Of a DNA stretch of 64,000 bases, positions 11,310 through 23,061 are shown piece by piece. The DNA comes from Lichtheimia corymbifera B2541 (Eukaryota; Mucoromycota; Mucoromycetes; Mucorales; Lichtheimiaceae). Under the pieces are notes generated by a model. The model worked only from the letters and a program-made list of their open reading frames with translations. It made no database searches and had not been told where the DNA came from. Position 1 is the first letter of the stretch; each line of letters starts with the position of its first letter. The stretch covers positions 1 to 64,000 of the forward strand of contig JNEU01001137.1 of assembly GCA_000697475.1 (NCBI GenBank), in the 5' to 3' direction. The position numbers and the translations under genes are program-made.

Positions 11310-13329
11310 ATGAGTCAGTTGCAAACTGTACCGCCATCCACAGATGATTGCTGTTTGCTACGAACAAACCTTGGCAAGACTTATCGCCCGCAAGCTGAGG
11401 ATATTCTAGGCGATGAACACCTACTCGATCTTTTTCGCATTGTCAAGCAAGTACTGCAAAAGAAGCGGGATCCCGAGAGCCTTGCTAGACTTTTCTTTTG
11501 TGTTTCATATGCACTTGGTGATGAAGTCAAGTTTTACAAGCCTGTCCATGAAAGCAAGCTCATATTCGATGATCGTAAGCTGGGCGTCAACACTGTTCGG
11601 TTACCAAGTGCGAGCACTTGTTGTGGCGGTGGTCATAGCAACAATAGCACTACTGGTAGTGCTGCTACACCTTCATCGTGCTCTGTGACAGCATCAGTAA
11701 CACCTGCAGCACCACCATCAGCAGCATGTGGTATTCCTGGCAGCAATAACAGCACAGTAGCAGATATGGCACCACAACACAAATGGCCAGATACAGCTTC
11801 TCTTTCATCCACATCATCATCGACAGGACCAGGTTCTCCATTAGCAAGACTTTTATCAGTATCATATCTTACAAACAACCCACCATCGTCTTCTTCTCCT
11901 GCCTCGTCGCACAATAGCCATACTCACCCGGAAAAACTTTCGAATGACGATACATCAACCGATCCATATACAGTGCGCCCTTACACCAACTTTCGTCCCA
12001 GCTATCCAAGCACATCAGACCCTACAACAGCAGCAGCATCATCTTCAGCAGCATCCGTCACCTCAATCTCGAGACAAAGTGAAGCCCGTTATACTCCTCT
12101 TCACCATCATCAACAGCAACATCCTTCCAACCATCCTCATTCACTCGACATTGCTCCACTCCCTGCTGATCCTTCACATCAATCAAATGAATATGTCATG
12201 GAGCCGAAACAACGTGGCTTTTACTATCAAGATGGTCGGATATCCCGCGAACCCATGTTATTACAACGCTATGCTGAACATGGTGTATTGACACAAGCTT
12301 CATTGATGCGTAAACGTAAACGTCAAAACGGTGACCCTCCATCCTCTGAGCTGATGACTCCACCTCCTGTTCCAACCAAAAAACCCAAAATACCCCATCG
12401 CCACGGCGAGTTTGAGCAGAGACGTAAGTGGTTTTTCTTTTATCATCTCAATGTGACCTTTCCACTCATTCAATATCATAGGTGATGATATCATCAATCG
12501 ACTACGTAGCATTACCATGACCGATCTTGAGCAAAAGGCTGAACGTCTCCCAGCTGAGTATTCTCTTGCTATCGAAACGGTGCCTCCTATCTCAGCTGTT
12601 CCAGAATCATTGACACCTGAACAAGCTGCCGAGTTGCTTGGTCCATCACTGCGTATCCTTACCAATCATTCAAATATGAAGCCACATCTCGACAATGGCA
12701 TGAATCAAAACGGCATTTATTACAATACGGATTATTTTCGACTTTATCTGGCGTTTGAGCAATTCCAAAACACATTTGCAGCCTTGTTTCCCAATCAGGT
12801 GGTCAAGTTACCAGAATGGACAAGTGATGGATATGTGGATATGCCGGGTACAGGTGAAAGAGACCGTGATCGAGATCGTAATGCGAACATGAAGGCCTAT
12901 CGAAGTTGGATCGAACCCTTGTTGACAGAAACCAATTGGGCGGCTTTTCGTCGTAACATTGTCGTGGGTGAACGTATGATGCAGTTATGCAAGGTGGTGG
13001 GCCAAGGTGTATTGCTCATGACCAAGGAGTTGAGTGGATCCAAGCTTCACTTGACATTTACCAATAATGAATGGGATGAGTTTATTACCGGTCTAAGCTC
13101 AGCACGATGGGATCAAACGATTCAATGGGAAAATAATGGCCATCCTTCACCACCGCCCACATCTCCATTTGCTCACAAGTCGGTCTTGGTAGTGGAGTTA
13201 CGGCAGAAATTCTTGACATGTTACTGGTTCCATGAAGAAGGTCGTATCGTCAACAGTGAGACTCGAAGAGCAGCCATCATGACCCATTCTTCATCATCGT
13301 CATCATCAACAACATCATCATCCACTTAA
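11310..13329 (+). CDS. Large Ser/Pro/Thr-rich hypothetical protein
   Basis: About 653 aa in two exons (11310-12423 and 12482-13329) with a GTAAGT..ATAG intron. The N-terminal about 90 residues look folded (LGDEHLLDLFRIVKQVLQKK, VSYALGDEVKFYK). A 250-residue disordered stretch rich in Ser, Thr, Ala and His follows, then a basic segment MRKRKRQNG and KKPKIP that could be nuclear localisation signals. The C-terminal 250 residues are again folded-looking (YFRLYLAFEQFQNTFAALFP, WIEPLLTETNWAAFRRNIVV, LRQKFLTCYWFHEEGRI). I recognise no named family. The pattern of two conserved ends, a disordered middle and nuclear signals suggests a fungal nuclear regulator. Start at 11310 rather than 11088 because the upstream extension is unlike the rest of the protein. 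Confidence 0.75.
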
Positions 13330-13499
13330 AATAAAAAAAGAGCCATCCATCGACACACACACACACCACAACATACCGCTTCCAAACACAATCACACACC
13401 TACCTATCTTCCATTGAATGGCTAGCCATGCTGACATACACACACTCACACGCTCTACGCGAGACAGAGAGGGACACGAGGGACCACAATGCAACCGTG

Positions 13500-13534
<35 letters not shown>

Positions 13535-13790
13535 CGTTGCCGGCAGGATAGCCACATTGTATGTACAATCCTTCCATTTTGGAATCATCCATATCATTGT
13601 TTAATTATATATACATATCGTGAGAGAGATACAGCTATAAATGTAGCAGGAAATACATGAAATCATACATAAACCTTATATCTATATACAAAAAGAGTGG
13701 TACATATATAAATATCAGCGACACTATAGCAGCAACAATAACAAATCAAGTGGAGAAAACGAGTGAATACGAGTTTGAATGAAGATAGTC
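13330..13790. repeat. Convergent 3' region with (GTA)n microsatellite
   Basis: The interval separates two convergent genes. It contains a perfect trinucleotide run of about twelve GTA/TAG units at 13498-13534 and CA-rich stretches near 13355-13400. No gene seen. Confidence 0.7.
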
Positions 13791-14420
13791 TTAATCATCG
13801 AGCAACAATGAGCGGATGGGTGGAAGTGTTGGACGAGAAAGGCATGTTGGCATATGCATAGCAGCTGTATCACAATCATTTGTCTTGTTTGTCTTGTGAT
13901 CAAGCATGTGTAACGGCGCAAGTAGAATTGGTGGTTGCTGTTTTGGTGGGTGATGTGGCATCATCGTAATAGGAAAAGGAAGCACTGATCGATCCGCAGG
14001 TGAGCATCTTGGTGTGATTAAGGAATCGTTACCAGAATCAGAATCCGAGTAGCTGGAATAGGGTGTTAAACAGCATGATGGTGATGATTGGGAGCCTTCT
14101 CCTGTTACTGCTGCTGCTTGGCACTCGAGACATTCATTATAAAACATAGGCATCATTAACGGGGATGGATAATAAAGTACATGTTCGGATGGCAAGGGTT
14201 GTTTATGGCTTGTAGTGTGAATACGTGCGTGTCGTGTCAACTCATCCGAACGCGAAAAACGCTTTCCACATCCCATATAATGACAGGCATGTGGTTTCTC
14301 GCCTGTGTGAGTCCTTATATGGCGTGTTTGATGCTCCAACCTAAAAAACGCTTTGGGGCATAGGGGACATTGGTATGACCGAGTTGCATTTCTATTGTGC
14401 CTCTTCCGGGTTGCCGGCAT
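13791..14420 (-). CDS. MIG1: CreA/Mig1-like C2H2 zinc-finger repressor
   Basis: Single exon, 209 aa. Two adjacent C2H2 fingers at residues 16-68 have the hallmark Mig1/CreA spacing and recognition helices: [20 protein letters not shown], then [11 protein letters not shown], then [19 protein letters not shown]. Family members bind SYGGGG-type sites and repress genes for alternative carbon sources in glucose. The C-terminal 140 residues are Ser/Pro-rich and end in [11 protein letters not shown], resembling the short terminal motif of Mig-type regulators. ATG at 14420 chosen, leaving a basic [10 protein letters not shown] leader; nine more in-frame residues are possible from 14447. Shorter than most CreA proteins, so it is a Mig-family paralogue rather than a proven orthologue. 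Confidence 0.85.
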   Translation of the reverse strand: MPATRKRHNRNATRSYQCPLCPKAFFRLEHQTRHIRTHTGEKPHACHYMGCGKRFSRSDELTRHARIHTTSHKQPLPSEHVLYYPSPLMMPMFYNECLECQAAAVTGEGSQSSPSCCLTPYSSYSDSDSGNDSLITPRCSPADRSVLPFPITMMPHHPPKQQPPILLAPLHMLDHKTNKTNDCDTAAMHMPTCLSRPTLPPIRSLLLDD

Positions 14421-15494
14421 ATTAGTAGGGTATAGGAAAAAAACCAAGCGGATGCTTAGCAGTGGTGGTGGCAGTGAACAAATGTATACTTGACGAAAAG
14501 AAAAAAAAGAATTGCCAATGGATATTATCTTGTGCCCTTTTTTATCTGCTGAGACATTCGAGCCGATTGTCTATCTATACATGACCTTGCACGGGATGAA
14601 TGAACCAATCGATGCGATAACAGAATTACATACATACATGGGAGTTGTTGGAAGGGGAGAAAGCAGTGGCGAAAAAAGGGGGTGTTGAGAAACGAAGGGC
14701 ATTTGCAGATTCAACATCATGATGATGAAAAAGGCAACCTCGTCAAGACGTCTCGTCATCTCTTTGTAAACATATCATGGTGTTTGCCCATATCATATGT
14801 AGCATCATTTGGGTATTATCCATCACAAAGAATAAGGAAAAAAGACAATGAATACATATGTTATGGTCGATCCGTAAGCTTGATATGACTAGCATGGCCC
14901 TTTAGGGGGGAATGATGTACATGCGGGGTCGAATGTGAAATGTATCGGCACCAATCAAGTGATAATGCAAGGCCCAGTCTTGCCGCATCAAGATCCATAT
15001 TTCAATATACATATCAAAGCAATGTTTGGTAATCAAAATAGCTATTCCATCGAGGTGCTAATCAATATGTTCTCACTGGCATAGTAAGCATTACTTCTCT
15101 GTTAGCCTTTGTAAGACTTAGAAACGAGTAGATACCGGTTAAAGCTAGATTGGGTATTTTGCAGTATACTTTTAGGCATTCCCTTTTGTTATCTCTAAAC
15201 CTTAAGCGCTCATAGTTGAAGGGGATCGGAATACGGTTACAAAAAGTCACCACCTTTGCTTATCTTTGACGCATTGCACATGTGCTCCTGAATTTCCATT
15301 CTTAGAAATCAAGATAACCAACCAGTATGAACAACCTCTCCCTCAAACAACACGGCATAGTCTTAGGATCGTTGATAATGTCATTCAGCAATATAAAGAT
15401 TCACGAACAGGTATTCTTCGTATACAGATTGGTTTATTTGACATGGGCTTATTCCAGAATTTGACACCATGCATGGCGAGACACACATGTTACT
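14421..15494. other. Intergenic, no gene seen
   Basis: Upstream region of the Mig1-like gene and downstream of the proteasome gene. Only short, low-quality ORFs on both strands. Confidence 0.5.
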
Positions 15495-16615
15495 TTAATC
15501 CTCCATCTCCTCATCCATTGATTCCTATGTCATATTTAATTTAGTACCGTCAAAGATTATATCCATCTTTCTCTCTTACCTTTGCCATTCTTTCGGCTTC
15601 ACGTTGAATATCTGCAGGTACGAATTGATGCTTGTACTTGGACTCGGCACAAATCCAGCTCAACTCGAGCTCAAATTCCTTATCCTTGGCGTCATCGTGA
15701 CAGGTATAGATGCTACATGCAGGTATGAGCCATCATTCTACAATAACGACGATGATGATACAACTTACATGCGTGTGATAGCATTGACAGCTTCACGCAC
15801 TGTCATGTTTTCCAAATCAAGCTTCTCAATCTCAGTCTTGGCCACCGATTTACCCTTGCCAGCTGCACAGCCGTGGTATCCCTTTTGTATATCACCAACG
15901 TCAATATCCTGGCATGAAACTTTGTTGTTCTCCCTCTCTTACCCAGTATACACCCGAAGGTTCAATCATGTACAAGGTAGGTTCGCCATCTGTTACAGCA
16001 CCCAAAATTGTTGCACATCCAAAAGGTCGAACGCTTGAATAAAGAGTGTAGGCGGATACGTATTGACCCAAACGATCAGCAATGGTCTTGCCGGGAATAG
16101 GCTGACGATAGATATCTCTCCAGGCTGAAGCTTCATCACGAGCGCGCTTGACCAAATGTCGACCATCGGCTATTAAGCCTGCAGATGCCTGTGTGTTGAA
16201 CGTATAAGTGATATGGAAAGAAGATGATGCTGATGTATATTTCTACTCACGAGACCAATATGCAAGTCGGCACTCTGGATTCGACGGTTGGCTCCAGGTA
16301 CAAGGAGCTTTGACTGTACCAACTTTTCGACTGCAAGAACAACACCATCCTTGACTCGTAAACCAACAGCAGTGCTATAAGAAATACAAAGAGGCGTATT
16401 TGTCAATGGCCATGGCAATGGAAAGTATGAGTGTATATGTATTTACCCGCTATTGTCGACAGCCTTATTTGCATATTCGACTTGGAACACGCGTCCATCA
16501 GGAGAGTACGTGGATACTGCAAGATCATACTTGAAATACGAGGATCGGGTCAGCATCAATCAAGGTTATGTATACGTCGAGGGCAATTGCTTACACCAGT
16601 GCCAATGGATGTCAT
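15495..16615 (-). CDS. PRE10: 20S proteasome alpha subunit, PSMA3/PRE10 type
   Basis: One of the seven alpha-ring subunits of the 20S proteasome. Seven exons (16615-16595, 16529-16447, 16374-16251, 16188-15943, 15881-15769, 15712-15580, 15524-15495) give 249 aa, the usual family length. It begins [20 protein letters not shown] followed by [14 protein letters not shown], the alpha-subunit signature that forms the gate, with [30 protein letters not shown], a PSGVYWGYHGC turn and FELELSWIC. It ends with the acidic tail ESMDEEMED encoded by a 30-nt final exon, matching the acidic C-terminus of PSMA3/Pre10. Diverges from the SDS3-like gene across 477 bp. Confidence 0.96.
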
Positions 16616-17092
16616 TATGGGATATACAACTAAAAGTGAGAAAGAAGCTGTTACGTGTGCATTGCCTACCTCAGCAATTCGTTCCTCTCTAGCGGCCTCA
16701 GAAATTCACCACTGCTCGATAGAGGCGTAGTAGTACACGCACGCACACACGCACGTACGCATGGCCATTTTGCAGCCAAGGTCCCCATTGTTGATGATTG
16801 ATAGATCCGTGATGATGCGTTGCTTCCCTTTGTATCTTGCTAAATACATCAACATGTCAATTCAATGTCCAAAAACGTATGCTAGCATAAGAATAAACCC
16901 TCTCTCTCTTGTTGTATCACGCCTTTTGACATGTACTCAGCAAAAGAGGTTTAATTCAACTGATATCATTCGGTTGACTAGTAAGTCGCGGTTGCCATGG
17001 AACTTTTGAAATATCTTGGATGGCAGTAAAAAAGAGAGGTGGCTGCCAAATACACCCGCATTATTTCCTTCTCCACCACTTCTCCTTCCACC
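16616..17092. promoter_or_regulatory. Divergent promoter interval, PRE10 / SDS3
   Basis: 477 bp shared upstream region of two divergent genes. It includes a short ACGC/ACACGCACG-rich tract near 16735-16760. I saw no clear proteasome-associated control element (GGTGGCAAA-like). Confidence 0.4.
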
Positions 17093-18330
17093 ATGTCACA
17101 TTCAGCAGATAACGACACTAACCAACAATCGAGTCAACAAGCAACTGCATCAACGTCCGATCAACATGAAGCAACCGAGCAAGAAGAGCAAAGAGCATTT
17201 ATTGAACAAGTTATAAACAGCACGTCTTACATGACACCTAGTATGTCCTTTGTTCCCATCGTCCTGGACCACATGAGACTCACTTTGATCGCATAGAGGA
17301 ACTGCTGGAACGCCTGGACAGTGCTAGTTTTCAACGCTGGGTGGAGTATAACGAAGAGGCGAACAAGATCGATGATAGCATCAACGACGCAAAGGACAAG
17401 TAGGTGGATCCTATGTACATCATGATATCTTGATCACTTATTTCCTATAAGACTCTATGCAGAGAAGATGAAGCAGCTCAAGAAGGAGTTAAGCGAACTG
17501 GAAGCAGGAACACATGCAACATTATGTTCAAATCTCAAGGCGTTGGAACACGAACGTGATCAGCAGCTTTTCCGCGTCAACACAATAGCGCAAACACGAG
17601 TGAAATATGTCGACAATCAATATGAGTTGGAACGTAGCATGGCCCAGGAGGAATTGGATGTAAGTATCGGTAATGTATGTATATGTATGATCCATGCTTA
17701 CATGGCAACTTTAGGTAGGCAAACGGCACCTGAGGAACGCATGGAAAGCATACATTGATGACAGGAATGGTAAGAGCATATTATGCGGGGTGGGGGAGGA
17801 AACGAAAGCAAAAGTAACTCGACCAACAGCAGGCGCTCCTGCAGATGAACTATTGCCTCGAAAGAAACGAAAGGAAATAAGCCAACGCCCTGTGCTGGAG
17901 ATATTGAAAGACAAAATTGGCATGATGAATTCAGTCACCAATCGACGACAAGCTGCAGATCATATCCTTTTTTTTTCCCTTTTCGCACACACACACACAC
18001 ACACACACTGTTGTCAACGTCCTTAACCTGATGTCTCTTTTCTTTTACGGTTGAGGATGAAGAAGGAACGAGATCGATTATCCAATACGCTCGACACACG
18101 TGATGAAAATGAGCTCCATACAGATATTCTTGTTATGCGGAAGGTTTGTAATGGATAAAAGGACACGGCGCTTATGAGGTGGATGCTAACGTCGACTACA
18201 GATTGTAGATACGCATGAAGGATATCAGCGCTCAAGAAAAACAACGGCAACACCATCGTCATCATCAGGAGCATCATCATCAAAACGTCATCAACATGAT
18301 ACCAATGCCAACACGATTCGCCGATCTTGA
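17093..18330 (+). CDS. SDS3: Sds3-like subunit of an Rpd3L/Sin3 deacetylase complex
   Basis: Exons 17093-17240, 17297-17399, 17452-17659 and 17715 onward encode the Sds3/BRMS1-type coiled coil: LYAEKMKQLKKELSELEAGT, then LKALEHERDQQLFRVN and YVDNQYELERSMAQEELD. Family members scaffold the Sin3-Rpd3 histone deacetylase in the nucleus. Further on the frame reads through a KKRKEISQRP basic patch. The last two exons (about 18056-18143 and 18202-18330) encode a Ser-rich C-terminus ending TIRRS. The join between about 17930 and 18062 is unresolved: this segment holds a pyrimidine tract and a (CA)n run, and I found no donor that keeps frame with a good consensus. Family call is moderate; the coiled-coil spacing is the main evidence. 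Confidence 0.7.
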
Positions 18331-19584
18331 TTTGTGGATTGTACAAGATTACTGTACGCTGTTGCATATACTCTGTGTAACCGGGGCACACACACACACA
18401 CACACATCGCAATTCCTATGACTTCAAATACTCTGCATGATAGGATCTCTCCATAGCCCATCGATAAGCATTATGCAAGGAAATGTATCCATCACCCATA
18501 CCCCTCCCTTCCTAGTTTTATACATTTGAAGATTAAAAAAATCATACATTTCATGGCAAAGAAGGAAAAAGAACAACCGTGAGATTTTGGAATGTAACTT
18601 GTACCGTGATTTCTGGAGCCGCTATATTGGAACAATCTCGAAAGCGGGATGTTGTTGAATGGATAACAATGATCGATAACCCTTCCTTTCAGCGAGAAGA
18701 TGCGAATGGATATTGAATTCAATATGCACAATGCATAATGTTTATTATTGCTACTATTCAGCATGATCAGATGATGTTGGATAAGAAGGAAAAAATCGAT
18801 CAGCCTGGATGACGATCTTTTATCATTCTAGAGTAGAATAGTCCAAGTGAATTGCAGGAGAGAAAGAAAAAAAAGGGCCTGTGTGAGTGAGCGAGCAAGA
18901 CTAAAATGTGTTGCGTAGTTGTTGAGAGGTCCCTTGATCATTTCCAATGTGTGTGTAAATCAGGAACGCAAACTATATCACGTCATCGATATAATCAATC
19001 GATATCGCTCACTGTTGTATGATAAGCACGTGCAGAAAACAAGAGACCAAGGAGCATTTTTTTTCTGCAAGTGAAGGTTGGTAGAAGCGTGTGGACATAT
19101 CAATACATGATCAAGTTGGGGGGTGGGAGTGGTCGGAGATATATTGATTAAGACAACTTTCCCGAGACCAAGGACGAGAACAGGCCCGCAAACCTATAGC
19201 ATTGACGAACGGGCCTTCATCCTTCCCCCCATGGGGAGGGTATTTATAATACCTCTAACAATAGATCCATGGTAATGACTATAAGATCGTGTAAAAGGGT
19301 TTGAATGTCTAGTATAAAGACGTTATGATCGATGCATATCAAAGACATATCGGGTGTATGTGCGTGTGTCCAGCCATCTCGAAATACGTCATGAACCTTG
19401 TTTCGGCAGGGACCTGTCAGGGGTAAGGTGGCAAAGGATAGGAAAAAAGCGATGATGGGGACAAGTGTTCTTTTGTGTACCCCCAAAAAGAGATCGGAGT
19501 GAATTCTATATAATCCTGACTTATCTTGGACCATCAACCACTGCTGTCGTTTCTCTTTCATACTTTTTATTCAACTCATTCGCA
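18331..19584. other. Intergenic with (AC)n tract
   Basis: 1.25 kb without a credible gene. A short (AC)n run lies at about 18386-18406 just after the SDS3-like stop. The final 100 bp are the promoter of the Pyp1-like gene. Confidence 0.5.
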
Positions 19585-20642
19585 ATGGTTTCTGACGTTA
19601 AGGTCCAAGTCTTTACTGATTTCGATGGAACTCTTTCTCTTGATGGTAAAGACTGTATACACTATGCTATTCGTCTTTTTGTTGACTAAAAACGCCTTTT
19701 GTTTTACATAGATACTGGTCTCATGTTGATTGATGACCATCGATCGCTTGGTCCTGAGCGTCGTCGTGAGCTCGAACATTTGATTCTCACCGATAAGATC
19801 ACTTACAAGTAAGTTCATGGGCTTCTATAGCAGTAAATGTTTGTATGCTAATAGGGTGTCCAGACAAGGTTTGTCCGAAATGTGGGCTGCTGTTCACATT
19901 AGCTGGGATGAAGCCTGGGCTGAATACTTGGATCGTAAGTACCTCTTGTATGTCTCGTGATAGTGTAACTTGTGTTGACACGATGTCTCGTTTGATAAGA
20001 TTGCCGCATTGATCCTGGTTTCCCTGATTTCAACGAGTACTGCCGTGAAAAGGACTTCCCTGTCACCATCATCAGCAGGTAAAAAGGAAAAAAAAGAATG
20101 TTTGGTTCAATGGATATAGATTACTAAAATTGAATGCTTCTTTGCAGTGGTCTCTATATCCTTCTTGAAAAGATCATGGCCAAGTTTTTGGGTGAGAAGG
20201 CAAAGGATATCAAGATTGTATCCAACAACGGTACTGTGGATGGTCGCAACTGGAAGATCGAATACAGAGATGATAGCGAATATGGCAACGACAAGTCGCG
20301 TAGTAAGTATCAATGGGAAGGATGGTGGTTGTCAAGGAAAGTGTGACTAAGGGCATGCATTCTCTATTAGCTTTGAAGACTGCTCGTGAAGCCGCATCGC
20401 CTGATACTATCTTCGTCTTTTGTGGAGATGGTGTTTCCGATATCTCAGCTGCTAAGCATGCCGATGTCTTGTTTGCTCGTAAGGATCGTGATTTGGAAAC
20501 CTACTGCAAGATGCATGAAATCCCTTTCATTCCTTTCGATACCTTCCATGAAGTGCATGCTGTTGTGAAGAAGTTGGTGGATGGCAAGGCCAAGATCCAA
20601 AAGGATGAAAAGACTGGCTTCTGCAATGTCATTGACGTGTAA
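19585..20642 (+). CDS. PYP1: HAD-family polyol phosphatase, Pyp1-like
   Basis: Six exons (19585-19645, 19712-19808, 19855-19934, 20000-20078, 20148-20302, 20371-20642) give 247 aa, similar in length to yeast Pyp1 (YNL010W). HAD motif I is FTDFDGTLSL with the nucleophile and acid/base Asp pair; motif II is the TIISSGL segment, motif III includes the Lys of NDKSR, and motif IV is FCGDGVSDISAAKHAD. The C-terminal HEIPFIPFDTFHEV also matches this subgroup. Known members dephosphorylate polyol phosphates such as sorbitol-6-phosphate in the cytosol; substrate here is inferred. Convergent with the DHODH gene, 225 bp apart. Confidence 0.88.
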
Positions 20643-20867
20643 ATAGAGAGAAGAAGGGTATCATGGATACCTACCAACCACAATCCCCTCCATCCCATGT
20701 CTAGAAGAACCGATACACAACCATTATCCTTTTTATACAACGAATCCGCTTTTTTTTACAGAATAGAAATGCTTTTATATATGTTGTTTGGCATATCTAT
20801 GAAGACAATGTGATATTATGGGATGCAATTACAAGGGTGTGTGTGCTATAGATGCGATTTTGGTATT

Positions 20868-21809
20868 TTACAAAGTCTTGACCTTGCCACGGAAATCATC
20901 CAAAGACTTGTATCCCTTGGCAACCATGATCTCTTCCAATTCCTTCTTGACACGAGCAAAGAATTGAGGGCCTTCCTCCTTGAGTTGAGTACCGACTTGG
21001 ACGGCACTTGCACCAGCCAACACATGCAAGAAAGCCTCCTTGCCAGAAGTGACACCGCCTACACCAATGACTTGCTTTCCATTCTTGAGACGACGAGCAA
21101 AGGCGTTGACGTTGGCAAGAGCAGTGTTGAGAATCATTTGACCACCAAGACCACCGAAACCATCCTTGGGCTTGATAGCAACAGTCTCGGTTTCAAAGTC
21201 GATAGCAAGGCCATTACCAACTGAGTTGACGCATGTCACAAAGGCCAAATTATCGACGCTGTTGCAAATCTCGGCAACTTGATCGAAATGGACGATATCA
21301 AAGTAGGGAGGGAGCTTGATACCGAATGGCTTCTTGATGATGGGTGCCAATGTACGGAGAGCCTTTGCCATGCCTTCCATATCATAACCCAATTGTGGCT
21401 TGCCAGGGACGTTGGGGCATGAAAAGTTGACTTCAAGAATACAAGGGAGATCAGCTTCCACAAACTTGGTCACCATTTGGATGTTGTCTTCGAGCTTCAA
21501 ACCAGACAACGAGACAAAGAGAGGCTTTGCATTGCTGTAATCGTACTTTTTGGCGTATTCAAGATAGTATTCGTATCCTTCGTTTGGAAGACCCATCGAG
21601 TTGATACTGCCATGCTCCAAGGGAAGATAACGAGGGCTGGGGTTGCCTTCACGAGGTTCAAAGGTAGCCGACTTGGTAATGAGCGATCCCGATTCGCTGT
21701 TCAACAAGTCGGTCAATTCGGCTTCTTGTTGACACCAGACACCTGAAGCATTGAAGAACAAGTTGGGAAGTTTGACACCAGCGATGGAAGTGGATAGATC
21801 AACAGACAT
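20868..21809 (-). CDS. URA1: Class 1A dihydroorotate dehydrogenase, cytosolic
   Basis: Intronless, 313 aa, essentially the length of yeast Ura1. Oxidises dihydroorotate to orotate in pyrimidine synthesis. Class 1A features: no mitochondrial presequence or membrane helix, the active-site Cys in VNFSCPNVPGKPQLGYD at residue 131, the FMN-binding GVGGVTSGKEAF and GASAVQVGTQL near the end, and an early TKSATFEPREGNPSPRY. Members of this class use fumarate and do not need the respiratory chain, unlike the class 2 enzyme typical of fungi. Start at 21809: the frame is open to 21923, but the upstream residues do not resemble the family and the alignable start is MSVDLSTS. Confidence 0.93.
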   Translation of the reverse strand: MSVDLSTSIAGVKLPNLFFNASGVWCQQEAELTDLLNSESGSLITKSATFEPREGNPSPRYLPLEHGSINSMGLPNEGYEYYLEYAKKYDYSNAKPLFVSLSGLKLEDNIQMVTKFVEADLPCILEVNFSCPNVPGKPQLGYDMEGMAKALRTLAPIIKKPFGIKLPPYFDIVHFDQVAEICNSVDNLAFVTCVNSVGNGLAIDFETETVAIKPKDGFGGLGGQMILNTALANVNAFARRLKNGKQVIGVGGVTSGKEAFLHVLAGASAVQVGTQLKEEGPQFFARVKKELEEIMVAKGYKSLDDFRGKVKTL

Positions 21810-23061
21810 GGTGGTTGGAGAAAAAGAACAAAGGATTTTCCCTTCTTGCTTGTTGACAACCGACCAATGTTTTGGGATTCCCTGGTTCGTCTCCGACATA
21901 ATGCGAGAGACAGGCACCACCAACCCTTCTTTATATACATAGAATGCAAATCAATAATCCTATCCATGTTATCCTTATACGTACAATAGACAACATTTAT
22001 TGTCGACAATTGTGAACAATAAATGTATCGAGGATGATCCGCCGTGGGTGCATGTAGCGTCCAAAGCTAATATAATGTCTGTGATGTAAGCCGTCTTGTG
22101 TATACAACGGCATGTCTCCTAAACTAGCGTTCAAGTTGTTGCATGAGAGTTGCAAGCAGTAGTAATTGATCTATCGCAAAGTAGAAAATTCATACTCATT
22201 CGTCCTAAATCATCACCCTGCTGGCTGTAATGGAGCACCGCTGAGGAGCTTTTTACTAATACACAGGGCGAGAAACACTAGAACATGATGTACCGCTCTA
22301 AATGTGGTAACCATGGAAGTCGAGGAGCCTCACATCAACAATGACGATCTCATTATGAAATGTTCTCATGTACCCGATTATACATACTAGCAACTTTACC
22401 ATCAACATGCTGTACATACCTTGCTTGTAATCGTGGATTTGGATGAATCATAACATGATGTGGGAACTTCCTTAACGTATCGACCAAAAAAGCACATTCA
22501 TCGCCCATAAAGGACAATGCTTTTATTCAGCACGTATTTTTGCATCTTGGCCATACGGCTTCCGTTTCCCCCGTGTTCCTTTTTCGTTGATCATGGAAAC
22601 ATGCGTAGTTTATAAGCAACGGCGGAATGGATTGATGAATCACGTCGAAAATACTGAGAGAGAACGAAAATACGTTACAGGGCAGAGATAACGGGGACGA
22701 AGATAACGGGGATGAGGATGACCCTATTCGTGGTACGGAGAATTTCGGAAAAACTACGTTCCTACGTGATCCTGATAAGTCGTCCAAAGATCCCGGTAAC
22801 GAAGCAAGAACGATAACTGGATGACGAACGCGTTAAATTCCATGGCAACGTCATATGTATATGAAACCTCATCATTGATCATGGCTTACAACATCAGTAG
22901 TAGTATTATGTATAGCATCAGGTGTGGGTTTCTTTATTCTAGTTGAACAATGACCTTCCAAATCAATTCTATGAATAAAAGGCTCATGATATAATATCAA
23001 ATTGCAACGTCGAATCCTTATGACATGATGATGCATAAAAGCCCACACAAGTATCGGGTCG
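21810..23061. promoter_or_regulatory. Divergent promoter interval, URA1 / F-box gene
   Basis: 1.25 kb with no gene seen. Contains a short palindrome-like 'ttgtcgacaat' near 21998 and two near-repeats 'gataacgggga' at 22687-22712. Confidence 0.5.

Noticed and set aside
11633..11914. Minus-strand ORF inside the Ser/Pro-rich gene
   Set aside because: Antisense reading of Ser/Thr/Ala codon repeats; no independent features.
13724..13921. Minus-strand ORF ending in poly-Leu
   Set aside because: Overlaps the real zinc-finger gene in another frame and reads through repeats.
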